A stretch of DNA of 64,000 nucleotides from Pseudomonadota bacterium (GTDB taxonomy: Bacteria; Pseudomonadota; Gammaproteobacteria; DASZBR01): NCBI GenBank assembly GCA_021777765.1, contig JAJYDF010000005.1, forward strand, positions 62,001 to 126,000, read 5' to 3'. Within the stretch, counting starts at the first letter, position 1; every line of letters starts with the position of its first letter. The position numbers and the translations under genes are program-made. A model generated the notes under the pieces. The model saw nothing but the letters and a program-made list of their open reading frames with translations. It was not told the DNA's origin and made no database searches. Shown here piece by piece: positions 27,441-36,339 of this stretch.

Positions 27441-30260
27441 TCATTTTTTTAATTCAACACCAGCCATCACCAAATCAATTGCTTGCTCGCCACAATATTT
27501 TGCAATTTCTAATCTTGTTGATGTCGCTAAGCGAATTATTTCATGCCAGCCCTGTTCTGTTGGAACAATAGGTTCACAAATTGTGACTTTCATATTACCT
27601 CTTTTGGGTATACGAGTGCCGTCACGTAAAAATTGGCGTGTCCCAGATAATGCAATAGGACAAACAGGTGTATTTGTTTCAACAGCAACTTTAAAAGCAC
27701 CATACTTAAACGGACGTAATCCTGTCGCATAAGTAAAAGTGCCTTCCGGAAAAATTATTAATGATCGTTTTTGATCTAAAGCCAATTTTATTTTATGGGT
27801 ATCTTCCAAACTTTGAGTAAAATCAAGACGATCAACACTGATATTCTCAAGCTTTTTAAAAAACCTTTTTATAATAGGCGTCTTAAGTAATTCTTTTTTA
27901 CCAATAAAAATAATCTCCGGTGGTAATATTGCTAACAATAAAAGAATATCTGCATAACTTGCATGATTAGCCACGATAATTACTGGATTAAATTGAGAGA
28001 GATTTTCCTTACCGATGACAGAAATTCGACAACCCGCTAAAAACAATAAAGTTCTGGATATCATTTTAACTAATTTTGCAAGCCTTTTTGCTGACAGGAT
28101 GAATGAACATAACAGCATTACCGGTGCAATTAGCATTAAGAGCATACCAATATAAATACCATAGATAATATGCAAAACCGCATTTATAAAAGATTTGATT
28201 CTATTTGCTATTCCTTGCAGAAATAATTTTGTAATTTGTAACCAACTTGGCATGCGATGATGCGCTAATTTACTTTGTAAATAAGCATATTTACATGCGG
28301 ATCTTTGCAATTTACCACTAGATGTTTTAGGAATAGTGCCTGGCTTTGCCAAAATTATTTTATCAGCTGCAACACCAATTCCAGATAATATATTATCGGT
28401 GATTTCCGCGAGAAGCTGTTCTCTTTCAGCAGGTTGTTGTGCGCGCGTTTCTGCAACAACAATTAATTTTTCTGTGCCCGTATTTTCATCGCTCACACCA
28501 AACGCAATAACACAACCTTTACGAATACCTTCAATATGACCAACAATTTCTTCAATGGCTTCAGGATAAATATTACGACCCGCTTTAATAATTAAATCTT
28601 TTTTACGTCCGGTAATAAAATAATCACCTTCAGCTTGGTATGCATAATCACCTGAATCCCACCAACCATTATGATAAATTGCTTGTGTGGTTTTTGGATT
28701 ATGATAATAACCTTGCATTGCGGATGGTCCACAAAATTGTAATTGTCCAACAACGCGCTCAGGTACAACTTGATCAGCTTCATCAACAATTCGCACTTCA
28801 TGATCAGGAATAGGTTTTCCAACACAGACAAATTCCAAAAAGTTTTTACTTTTTTTAGATGCGGAAGGAACCGCTTTTCCTTCTTTTTGCAAAGAATCTC
28901 TCTCAATTTTATCGAAACGTGGCACCTGATTTAACTCAGGAAAGAGTAATGCAACGGTTGACTCAGCTAAACCATAAACGGGATACATCGTTTCTGGTTT
29001 AAATCCATAAGGTGCAAATTTTTTAGTAAAATTTCTAATGGTATCTGCACGCACTGCCTCTGCGCCATTAAATGTTAATCTTAAACAACTTAAATCTAAT
29101 CCTTGTAATTTATTCTCATCAATTTTTCTAATACACAATTCATAGGCAAAATTAGGGCCAGCCGTCACCGTTGCGCGATGATAATGGATAGTCCATAACC
29201 ATCGTTCAGGACGACTTAAAAAAGATAAGGGTGACATTATTGTGACGGGAATACCGTAATATAAAGGACAAAACCACACACCAATTAAACCCATATCATG
29301 ATAAAGCGGTAACCAACTCACACCAATATCTGTTGGTTGAATATTGGCTGCTTTTCCAGCAGCATGCATATTTGATAATAAATTATGATGCGTTAATAAA
29401 ACACCTTTAGGATCACCTGTACTGCCAGACGTATATTGAATTAATGCCGCTTTTTCATTTTCTTTTGAATAATCTATATGCGCAATTTCATTGGTTAATA
29501 AACTGTCACTCGAAATAATTTCTCTTAAACTAGGAATGAATGTTTTAAGAATTTTACTTAAAATTTCACCTTGATGAAATGTCACTAAAATGCGTGTTTC
29601 TGCATTATTTAAAATAGTTGCTTCACGTTTAGCATATTCGGCAACGCGATCAGCACGAAATGGGGGATAAATGGGAACTGGTACACCACCTGCTAATAAC
29701 ACTGCAAAAAATACATAAAAGAAATCTTCACATGTTGGTAACATAATTGCCACAGTATCTTCAGAATTTAAACCATAATTTTTTAAACCGTGCGCCATAG
29801 CTGTGGCTTTATTAAATAATTGACCATAAGTAATTATTTTCTCATCTCCATTTTCATCTTGTAAATAAATATGCGGACGTTGTGGTGTTTTTTCAGCATA
29901 ATAAAATAAAATTTCAACCAGTGAAGTTGCTGAAACTGGACATGGAATCTCTAATTCTGATAATGGCGTAATAATTTCTTTAGTAGCAATCTGTTGTGAT
30001 GGAACATTTTGAGATATGGCAATTAATATATCATTTAATGTTTTTGCTTCTGCCATTGTTTGAGTCGCTAATTGCACAGAAAAATATTTTTCTAGACGGC
30101 TAAATAATTCCGCTTTTTCTAAACTACCAAGACCTAAATCATTTTCAAGCCTGGCATTTATCGATATAGCTCGCTGAGCACGTTCCGCTTTAAGTTCAAT
30201 TAGGAAATCATGGACTACTTGTAATAATTGCTTTTCGAGCTGTTGAGATGATTTTTCCAT
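27441..30260 (-). CDS. ACP-acyl-AMP ligase-acyltransferase fusion (Aas-like)
   Basis: A 939-residue three-domain protein. Residues 1-85 are an acyl carrier domain with Ser46 in DLGLGSLEKAEL as phosphopantetheine site. Residues about 110-680 are a fatty acyl-AMP ligase with IQYTSGSTGDPKGVLLTHHN, WLPLYHDMGLIG, YGLAEST and GRKKDLIIKAGRNIYP. After two hydrophobic segments (about 700-740) comes a PlsC-type acyltransferase with NHASYAD (HX4D) and FPEGTF. A fatty acid would be activated, loaded on the built-in carrier and passed to a (lyso)phospholipid or similar acceptor. Bacterial Aas has ligase and acyltransferase, but in the other order and without the carrier. The acceptor is unknown. Confidence 0.88.
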   Translation of the reverse strand: MEKSSQQLEKQLLQVVHDFLIELKAERAQRAISINARLENDLGLGSLEKAELFSRLEKYFSVQLATQTMAEAKTLNDILIAISQNVPSQQIATKEIITPLSELEIPCPVSATSLVEILFYYAEKTPQRPHIYLQDENGDEKIITYGQLFNKATAMAHGLKNYGLNSEDTVAIMLPTCEDFFYVFFAVLLAGGVPVPIYPPFRADRVAEYAKREATILNNAETRILVTFHQGEILSKILKTFIPSLREIISSDSLLTNEIAHIDYSKENEKAALIQYTSGSTGDPKGVLLTHHNLLSNMHAAGKAANIQPTDIGVSWLPLYHDMGLIGVWFCPLYYGIPVTIMSPLSFLSRPERWLWTIHYHRATVTAGPNFAYELCIRKIDENKLQGLDLSCLRLTFNGAEAVRADTIRNFTKKFAPYGFKPETMYPVYGLAESTVALLFPELNQVPRFDKIERDSLQKEGKAVPSASKKSKNFLEFVCVGKPIPDHEVRIVDEADQVVPERVVGQLQFCGPSAMQGYYHNPKTTQAIYHNGWWDSGDYAYQAEGDYFITGRKKDLIIKAGRNIYPEAIEEIVGHIEGIRKGCVIAFGVSDENTGTEKLIVVAETRAQQPAEREQLLAEITDNILSGIGVAADKIILAKPGTIPKTSSGKLQRSACKYAYLQSKLAHHRMPSWLQITKLFLQGIANRIKSFINAVLHIIYGIYIGMLLMLIAPVMLLCSFILSAKRLAKLVKMISRTLLFLAGCRISVIGKENLSQFNPVIIVANHASYADILLLLAILPPEIIFIGKKELLKTPIIKRFFKKLENISVDRLDFTQSLEDTHKIKLALDQKRSLIIFPEGTFTYATGLRPFKYGAFKVAVETNTPVCPIALSGTRQFLRDGTRIPKRGNMKVTICEPIVPTEQGWHEIIRLATSTRLEIAKYCGEQAIDLVMAGVELKK

Positions 30261-30341
30261 TTAAATACGATTCAATAAAATGTTTTTTTCATTACTAATA
30301 TGTATTATTAATTATGTAATTTTTTAATACACTCTCATCCA

Positions 30342-30365
30342 CCTTCTCCCGCAAGCGGGAGAAGG
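30342..30365. repeat. REP-like CCTTCTCCCGC hairpin
   Basis: A 24-bp hairpin with loop AA, between the CBS gene and the acyl-AMP ligase gene. It is preceded by CTCATCCA, a remnant of the inverted tail. Confidence 0.85.
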
Positions 30366-30402
30366 AAAAAAATACCGATATTTTTTAACTAACCCTATAT
30401 GA

Positions 30403-30825
30403 TTAATGTATATGTTCCGAAACACTTTTCAGCAACTTTGCCAATAATGTAGGATCTTTTCCTTTCAGAGCTATATCACTAATTGAAATAACTCCAGTCA
30501 ATCGTTTATTTTTATTTAATACAACTAACCTACGAATATGATTGGTTGTCATATTGTCTATTGCTTTAATCAAATCATCATCTTCAAAACAATAGCGAAT
30601 AGGTTTAGTCATAATGTCCTTTAACTCAGTATGAGTAGGATCCCAACCTTGAGCCACTGCTCTTAGTGCGATATCGCGATCTGTCACAAATCCCAATAAT
30701 CTTTCACCATCTCCAACGGGTATACTGCCACAATCATGTTTAGACATTTGTTCAGCAGCTTTTTGTAACGTGGTGTGAGGATCAAGATAAAATGGTTTTT
30801 TAGACATGATTTCTTTAACTAACAT
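30403..30825 (-). CDS. Tandem CBS-domain protein
   Basis: About 140 residues from the ATG at 30825, which has AAGGAG eight bases upstream; the longer open frame adds an unlikely 21-residue start. Two CBS motifs (about 8-60 and 72-125) with SKHDCGSIPVGDGERLLGFVTDRDI and NHIRRLVVLNKNKRLTGVISISDIA make up the whole protein. Such stand-alone pairs bind adenine nucleotides and act as energy sensors. The partner is not evident from the neighbours. Confidence 0.9.
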   Translation of the reverse strand: MLVKEIMSKKPFYLDPHTTLQKAAEQMSKHDCGSIPVGDGERLLGFVTDRDIALRAVAQGWDPTHTELKDIMTKPIRYCFEDDDLIKAIDNMTTNHIRRLVVLNKNKRLTGVISISDIALKGKDPTLLAKLLKSVSEHIH

Positions 30826-30978
30826 AATCAATCTCCTTTTACGTAGTGATAAGAAAATGACCAAATAGATTCTTTTCAATTTTTTCACTTGCAGATCTAT
30901 TCATCATCATCTAAAAATTATAGCAGTCTTTTGATACTATAGTGGTTTAGGCAATTTGAGATAAACATAGGAGGTTTT

Positions 30979-31431
30979 ATGACATTTACCCTAGAAAGTA
31001 CCGCATTTAAAGAAGGGGATTTAATTCCTTATCAATATACTTGTGATGGTGATGATATTTCACCCGCATTAGCATGGAATAATCCACCCGCAAATACAAA
31101 ATCATATGTATTAATTATGGATGATCCAGACGCACCTATGGGGACTTGGGATCATTGGTTAGTATTTAATATTCCAGCCAATTTAAATCATTTTGAAGAA
31201 AACATACGATCATTACCTAACGGCGCTAAAGGCGGTAAAAATAGTTGGAACCGCAATAATTATGGTGGGCCTTGTCCTCCTGATCGTATTCATCGCTATT
31301 TTTTCAGATTCTATGCATTAGATACTTCATTATCCTTATCAGAAGGCGCTACCAAAAAAGAAATATTAGATGCAATGCAAGGTCATGTTCTTGCAACGGC
31401 AGAACTAATGGGGAAATATGATAGAGTTTAG
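30979..31431 (+). CDS. YbhB/YbcL-family PEBP-like protein
   Basis: A 150-residue cytosolic protein of the phosphatidylethanolamine-binding/Raf-kinase-inhibitor-like superfamily. Motifs: SPALAWNNPP, the DDPDAPMGTWDHWLVFNIP signature, GPCPPDRIHRYFFRFYALD. AGGAGG lies a few bases before the ATG. The biochemical role of bacterial members is poorly defined. It is alone on its strand between the CBS gene and a palindromic element. Confidence 0.93.
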   Translation: MTFTLESTAFKEGDLIPYQYTCDGDDISPALAWNNPPANTKSYVLIMDDPDAPMGTWDHWLVFNIPANLNHFEENIRSLPNGAKGGKNSWNRNNYGGPCPPDRIHRYFFRFYALDTSLSLSEGATKKEILDAMQGHVLATAELMGKYDRV

Positions 31432-31455
31432 TTTTGCACGGAAATGATCGGATGC

Positions 31456-31630
31456 GTCATTCCCGCACATGAAAGACCCATTATGAAAATTGAATTATCA
31501 AGCGGGAATCTATAACAATATTAATATCGAAGTATTATTTCAAGATAACTAATACAAGTGATGCATTAAGATATAGATTCCCGCTTGAAAGTTAAGTTTG
31601 TCCGCTATTTTCTTTACCAGCGGCAATGAC
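31456..31630. repeat. GTCATTCCCGC palindromic element, copy 3
   Basis: A 175-bp element from GTCATTCCCGC to GCGGCAATGAC with inner pair TCAAGCGGGAATCTAT / ATAGATTCCCGCTTGA. It lies between the convergent PEBP and phasin genes and has the same layout as the copies at 6131 and 8520. Confidence 0.85.
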
Positions 31631-31666
31631 AATCGCCGATGAGTGACTCTTCTAAATTATTTATAA

Positions 31667-32035
31667 TTATTTCTTTGATCCAGAACCTTCATCTTTCTCA
31701 GCTTTTTTCTCAGGCATTTTAAATGGGTTCATCACATAACCAGTTCCCGACATCCATTTATTAATTTCCGCCATATTCGTTAAAGATAAATTAAATACTT
31801 TTTGAGACGATTTCATTAATTGATTGCGCACATCTTCTATGGCATGCATTTGCATTTCAATAATATCTTCAGGCTTTTTCACTTTACCGAAACTTTCTAA
31901 TTGCTTGGTGTTGAGCGCAACGGTTTCATTAATAATTTCTAACAAACAGTTTTGCACACGGTGTGTTAAATCTGTTGTCAATTTATTAAAATCATCAACC
32001 TTTTCTAGGATCTTTTGCGAATTCATTTGTTGCAT
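31667..32035 (-). CDS. Phasin-family protein
   Basis: A 122-residue helical protein with AAGGAGATTATC before the ATG. Its central part (residues about 50-95: KPEDIIEMQMHAIEDVRNQL, then SSQKVFNLSLTNMAEINKW) follows the phasin_2 pattern of proteins coating polyhydroxyalkanoate granules. The tail is Lys/Glu-rich (MPEKKAEKDEGSGSKK). No polyester synthase is in the window. It follows the exporter genes by 47 bp and may share their transcript. Confidence 0.8.
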   Translation of the reverse strand: MQQMNSQKILEKVDDFNKLTTDLTHRVQNCLLEIINETVALNTKQLESFGKVKKPEDIIEMQMHAIEDVRNQLMKSSQKVFNLSLTNMAEINKWMSGTGYVMNPFKMPEKKAEKDEGSGSKK

Positions 32036-32082
32036 GATAATCTCCTTTTAAGTGAAAATATAAATAATTAAAAACGATAAAC

Positions 32083-33168
32083 TTATTTAGCCTTAATATA
32101 AACATCGACTAACTGCCCGGGGTATAAATTTTCATTCACTGGTACTTTAAATTTAAATATTATTGGTAGTACTCTGACATCAACTCTTAAACTTCTTTCA
32201 TCCGATAACTGAATATTGGGAATTGTATATGGTTGAATCCGGACAAATTCTAATGGTATACCTTGGTTTGTTCCACCCCTAATAAATAGTATAGCTTGCA
32301 TTTGTGACGGCTGCGGTAACTTCGGCACCAGTATCTCATTTAAAAAACACCGCACTTGTAAATAAGGTGCTGTTGAAGCTAATTGAATGACAGGATTCAT
32401 GCCTTGCGTATAAGGGTCAAATATACCTTGCGGGGAAATGTAATCGCCTACTTCTGCATTAAGTCGCAATACCACGCCTTTCACTGGAGATTTAATGATA
32501 TATTTATCCAGCAATGCCTGATCGGATTTATAAGTTTGCAAAGCAGCTTGATATTGATTTTGTGCATTTTCAATATCATAACTCCAAGCGCCGGCGCTCA
32601 CTAAATTATATTGTGCTTGAGCAACTTTTACATTTTTTTGTGCAACACTTAATGCATTAATCGCATTATCTAACGCATCTTTAGAAATAGAACCCGGATA
32701 TAATTGATATGATTTTTGCACTTTTTCAGTTTGAGTTTGAACTTGAACTAAAGTGGCATTTGCTGAATCTAATTGCGCTTTTGCTACATCTAAATTTTCT
32801 TTCCGTGGTTGTGATTTTAATTCATTTAATGCAGAAAGTGCTGCATTTACCTGCGCAGAATCTTTATCAACAATTTCTTTTTGAATAGAATCATCAATTG
32901 CAATCAGCGGATTTCCTTGTGCAACACTTTGTCCATCACCCGTAAATATTTTTGTCACTTTTCCTGAAACTTCTGGATAAATATTAATATTGGTACCATT
33001 GGTTTGATAACTTTCAATAATACCATTTGCATAAATTCCACTACTAAATGGATTATAATTAACAGCAATAGGGGGCTGCGTTTTTTGTCTCGCATTAAAA
33101 ATGGGCACACTTATAATTGCAATAACAATACCAACAATTGCAATTATAAATGGTAGCTTAGATTTCAT
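32083..33168 (-). CDS. HlyD/DevB-type membrane fusion protein
   Basis: A 361-residue periplasmic adaptor with one N-terminal membrane helix (about 5-25), lipoyl-like halves (GKVTKIFTGDGQSVAQGNPL and KSPVKGVVLRLNAEVGDYIS) flanking a long alpha-helical hairpin (about 105-225), then a beta-barrel. It is the third gene of a permease-ATPase-adaptor set, the DevBCA/MacAB-like arrangement. Its start overlaps the ATPase gene by 11 bp. The exported substrate is unknown. Confidence 0.9.
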   Translation of the reverse strand: MKSKLPFIIAIVGIVIAIISVPIFNARQKTQPPIAVNYNPFSSGIYANGIIESYQTNGTNINIYPEVSGKVTKIFTGDGQSVAQGNPLIAIDDSIQKEIVDKDSAQVNAALSALNELKSQPRKENLDVAKAQLDSANATLVQVQTQTEKVQKSYQLYPGSISKDALDNAINALSVAQKNVKVAQAQYNLVSAGAWSYDIENAQNQYQAALQTYKSDQALLDKYIIKSPVKGVVLRLNAEVGDYISPQGIFDPYTQGMNPVIQLASTAPYLQVRCFLNEILVPKLPQPSQMQAILFIRGGTNQGIPLEFVRIQPYTIPNIQLSDERSLRVDVRVLPIIFKFKVPVNENLYPGQLVDVYIKAK

Positions 33169-33850
33169 TCTTGTTCCCCTGTAACGATTTAATTTTTCCG
33201 TCTTCCATTTTAATAATGCGTGATGCTAAATCATAAATTCTATCATCATGCGTCACTACAATAATTGCACGTTTATCATTTAAAATATTTTGTTTTATAA
33301 ATGACATGACTCTTTTACCTGTTTCACCATCTAAAGATGCAGTAGGCTCATCAAGAATTAATAAATCGGGTTGTGAAATTATAGCCCGTGCAATAGCGAC
33401 ACGCTGTTGTTCTCCAATACTCAATCTACGAGGAGGTAAATCCGCTCTTTTAGCTAATCCAACAATATCTAATGCCTTACGTGCTGCCGCAATACATTCT
33501 ACCCATGGCTTTCTTTGCAGGATTAGTGGAACTGCAACATTTTCCACACTGGTCAATTTTTTAAATAAATGAAAATCTTGAAACACAAATCCTACCGTTC
33601 TCAATCTAAATTCAGACATATGATTTTCATCATACTGCCAAATATCTTCGCCTTTTATGAATACTTTGCCTGAGGTGGGCTTTAATATACCAGAGATAAT
33701 ACTTAATAATGTTGTTTTTCCCGATCCTGAGGGGCCAACAATATAAAGCATTTCACCATATTCAACGTCAAAACTAACATCGTTTAATGCGTAAGTTTTA
33801 TTATCTTCTTCACCAAACCATTTCACGATATTTTCAGCATGTAAAATCAC
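33158..33850 (-). CDS. ABC exporter ATPase (DevA/MacB/LolD type)
   Basis: About 230 residues from a GTG at 33850 placed after AGAGGAT and one base beyond the permease stop; a TTG seven codons upstream is less likely. Walker A GPSGSGKTTL, Q-loop FVFQDFHLFKKLTSVENV, signature LSIGEQQR (a variant of LSGGQ) and Walker B LLILDEPTASLD. It belongs to the mechanotransmission exporter class that works with FtsX-type permeases. The overlap with both neighbours indicates one translational unit. Confidence 0.92.
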   Translation of the reverse strand: MILHAENIVKWFGEEDNKTYALNDVSFDVEYGEMLYIVGPSGSGKTTLLSIISGILKPTSGKVFIKGEDIWQYDENHMSEFRLRTVGFVFQDFHLFKKLTSVENVAVPLILQRKPWVECIAAARKALDIVGLAKRADLPPRRLSIGEQQRVAIARAIISQPDLLILDEPTASLDGETGKRVMSFIKQNILNDKRAIIVVTHDDRIYDLASRIIKMEDGKIKSLQGNKNEI

Positions 33851-33851
33851 G

Positions 33852-34988
33852 TTATCCTCTAAATATATCAAAAGGTTCTATTTTAATAACTCTTCTAATT
33901 CCCAAATAACTGGCAAACGCAACAATAATTAATACCATCACTAATGAAAATAATAAATTCTGATAGGTAATAATTGATGCATAACTTGCCAAACGCATTT
34001 TCGCTAAAGTAATTAATATCACTGATAGTAAAACACCAAATCCATATCCTAAAAACCCGACCACACTGGATTGAAATAATATCATGTAAATAAGTTCATT
34101 TTTCTTTGCACCAATCGCTTTTAAAGCACCAAATTCTTCTAAATTTTCTAACACAAAAGTATAAAAAGTTTGCCCAGCTATTGATAATCCCACAATAAAA
34201 CTGATTAAGGTCATGATCATGATATTCATTCCCATACCTGTTTTATATAAATAATAATCGGTGTTTTTGCTAATAAATTCTTTTTCTGTTAACGCCATAT
34301 ATCCTATTTTTTGTACTTCACTTTTAATATAGGATACGTCGGTAGCATTTTTTGGTTTTACTAAAATAAAATTAATAGTGAAGCGAGTTGTTGGTAAATC
34401 TTGAATTGCGCGAGTATATATTGTGTAAAGTGTAGGAATGCCAAATAATCCACCTACAGATGAGTTTGCAATGCCCACAATGACACCACGATGATCATTG
34501 ACTTCAAAGGTCGTACCGATATTAGGATTATCCAGTTTATCGAAATCAGAATCATAATTAGCAATAAATGAATCATCATTATATATATCGTAAATATTGC
34601 CTTTAATCATAGTGGGGCGGCCCCACAATGTAGTGTCATCTAAACCAATAATTGAAACAGATTGATAGCGACCACTCGATAATCTTGCCAAACCACCACC
34701 CATAAATATAGGAACAGCAAATTGCACACCCTTAATGCTTCTCACAGCATCTAACACGTAATTTGGAAGAGGCATATTTTCTTTTTCAATATTGATAGAA
34801 GGATCCATGACCCACATGGGTGCACCAATATTGATAATATCTGAAGCGGCACGAGTCATTACGCCTGAAAAAACGGAGGTCATTTGCATCATTAAAAAAA
34901 CTGCGAAGGTAATACCGATTATGAGGGTATAAAATTTGCCACGATCATTTTGTAATAATTTTAATGCAATAAGTAAAAGACTGCCCAT
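33852..34988 (-). CDS. ABC exporter permease, FtsX/DevC type
   Basis: A 378-residue protein with an N-terminal helix (about 17-40), a periplasmic domain and three C-terminal helices in the FtsX pattern (LEEFGALKAIGAKKNELIYMI). The N-terminus (LKLLQNDRGKFYTLIIGITFAVFLM) is typical of DevC. It starts 24 bp after proA, so the exporter is probably read from the proline operon promoter unless an internal one exists. Confidence 0.9.
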   Translation of the reverse strand: MGSLLLIALKLLQNDRGKFYTLIIGITFAVFLMMQMTSVFSGVMTRAASDIINIGAPMWVMDPSINIEKENMPLPNYVLDAVRSIKGVQFAVPIFMGGGLARLSSGRYQSVSIIGLDDTTLWGRPTMIKGNIYDIYNDDSFIANYDSDFDKLDNPNIGTTFEVNDHRGVIVGIANSSVGGLFGIPTLYTIYTRAIQDLPTTRFTINFILVKPKNATDVSYIKSEVQKIGYMALTEKEFISKNTDYYLYKTGMGMNIMIMTLISFIVGLSIAGQTFYTFVLENLEEFGALKAIGAKKNELIYMILFQSSVVGFLGYGFGVLLSVILITLAKMRLASYASIITYQNLLFSLVMVLIIVAFASYLGIRRVIKIEPFDIFRG

Positions 34989-35012
34989 ATTTAAATCCGT
35001 TAACTAATCAAT

Positions 35013-36269
35013 TTATAGTGATCTTACTTGACCTTCACCATATATCAGCCATTTCATTGTTGTTAAATGTTGCATACTAAATGGACCACGAACATGTAAT
35101 TTTTGCGTGCTGATACCAATCTCAGATCCCATACCAAATTCTTCACCATCGGTAAAAGCAGTCGAAGCATTTACATAAACAGCTGCAGCATCTACTTGCT
35201 GTAAAAATTGATCACGTATTTTTACATCTTCTGTAATTATAGCTTCACTATGCCCAGAGGAATAAGTTTGAATATGATTTATGGCTGCAGCGAATGAACT
35301 CACTGTTTTAATAGTTAATTTTAAGGATAAATACTCTATGCCATAATTTTCTGGTTTTGCATGATGCAATAAATGTGCTGGGTAATGATGGTGTAAAACA
35401 TGATAGCTTTTTTCATCAGCAAATATTTCTACTTCTTGTATAGCTAAATCCTTAATTAATACTGGTAAATCAGCAACGCGGTGTTCGTGTATCACTAAAC
35501 AATCAACTGCATTACATACACTGACTCTACGTGTTTTTGAATTGGTTATAACAGGTCTGCCTTTATTTATATCACCCACTTTATCAAAATAAATATGTAC
35601 TACACCTGCACCTGTTTCAATAATAGGTACACGTGCATTTTCTCTAACTTCTTTAATCAGATTATTACCCCCGCGTGGAATAATCACATCAATAAACCCA
35701 TGGGCATGACATAATTTTTTGACCATTTCACGTTGAGCAGGCAATAAAACAACACCTTCGACAGATATATTATTTTTTATTAGTGCTTGATGAATTAATT
35801 CAACAAATATTTTGTTAGAATGATCAGCTTCTTTTCCACCTTTTAATACACAAGCATTACCTGACATAAATGACAGTGCAAATGAATCAATTGTTACATT
35901 AGGTCGTGACTCATAAATAATTGCTATTACGCCTAATGATACAGAAATTTTAACTAATTTCATGCCTTGTGGATGATCATATGTTTCTAATATTTTATTT
36001 AATGGATCTGGCATTTGTAATATTTTATCAATAGTACGTCTTATGACAGATAGACGTTCTGCATTTAACAGCAAGCGATCATACTTTGGATCGGTATTTG
36101 ATAATTGCTGTAAATCCAGTTCGTTATTTTTTAATATCTTTGCTTCCTGCGCTTGAATTAATTGTGATAAAGATTTTAATACGGATTGACGTTGTTGATA
36201 GGTAAGCTGTGCGTAGGTGTGGGATGTTTGTTTAACATTTTGTAAAATATTATTTAACGAATAATTCAT
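35013..36269 (-). CDS. proA: Glutamate-5-semialdehyde dehydrogenase
   Basis: A 418-residue enzyme of usual ProA length that reduces gamma-glutamyl phosphate to the semialdehyde in proline synthesis. Visible family blocks: IYESRPNVTIDSFALSFMSG, VLKGGKEADHSN, VIIPRGGNNLI, the catalytic Cys in SVCNAVDCLVIHE, and STAFTDGEEFGMGSEIGIST with HVRGP. It follows proB after a gap occupied by a REP hairpin. Confidence 0.96.
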   Translation of the reverse strand: MNYSLNNILQNVKQTSHTYAQLTYQQRQSVLKSLSQLIQAQEAKILKNNELDLQQLSNTDPKYDRLLLNAERLSVIRRTIDKILQMPDPLNKILETYDHPQGMKLVKISVSLGVIAIIYESRPNVTIDSFALSFMSGNACVLKGGKEADHSNKIFVELIHQALIKNNISVEGVVLLPAQREMVKKLCHAHGFIDVIIPRGGNNLIKEVRENARVPIIETGAGVVHIYFDKVGDINKGRPVITNSKTRRVSVCNAVDCLVIHEHRVADLPVLIKDLAIQEVEIFADEKSYHVLHHHYPAHLLHHAKPENYGIEYLSLKLTIKTVSSFAAAINHIQTYSSGHSEAIITEDVKIRDQFLQQVDAAAVYVNASTAFTDGEEFGMGSEIGISTQKLHVRGPFSMQHLTTMKWLIYGEGQVRSL

Positions 36270-36290
36270 AAATAACTCTCTATATTATTT

Positions 36291-36314
36291 CCTTCTCCCG
36301 CAAGCGGGAGAAGG
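36291..36314. repeat. REP-like CCTTCTCCCGC hairpin
   Basis: A 24-bp hairpin with loop AA in the 70-bp gap between proB and proA. Being inside an operon, it may modulate relative expression of the two genes. Confidence 0.88.
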
Positions 36315-36339
36315 AAAAAAAATGGTGATAACGATAGTT

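Noticed and set aside
27436..27732. Plus-strand open frame over the acyltransferase end
   Set aside because: It lies antisense to conserved PlsC coding sequence; no ribosome site.
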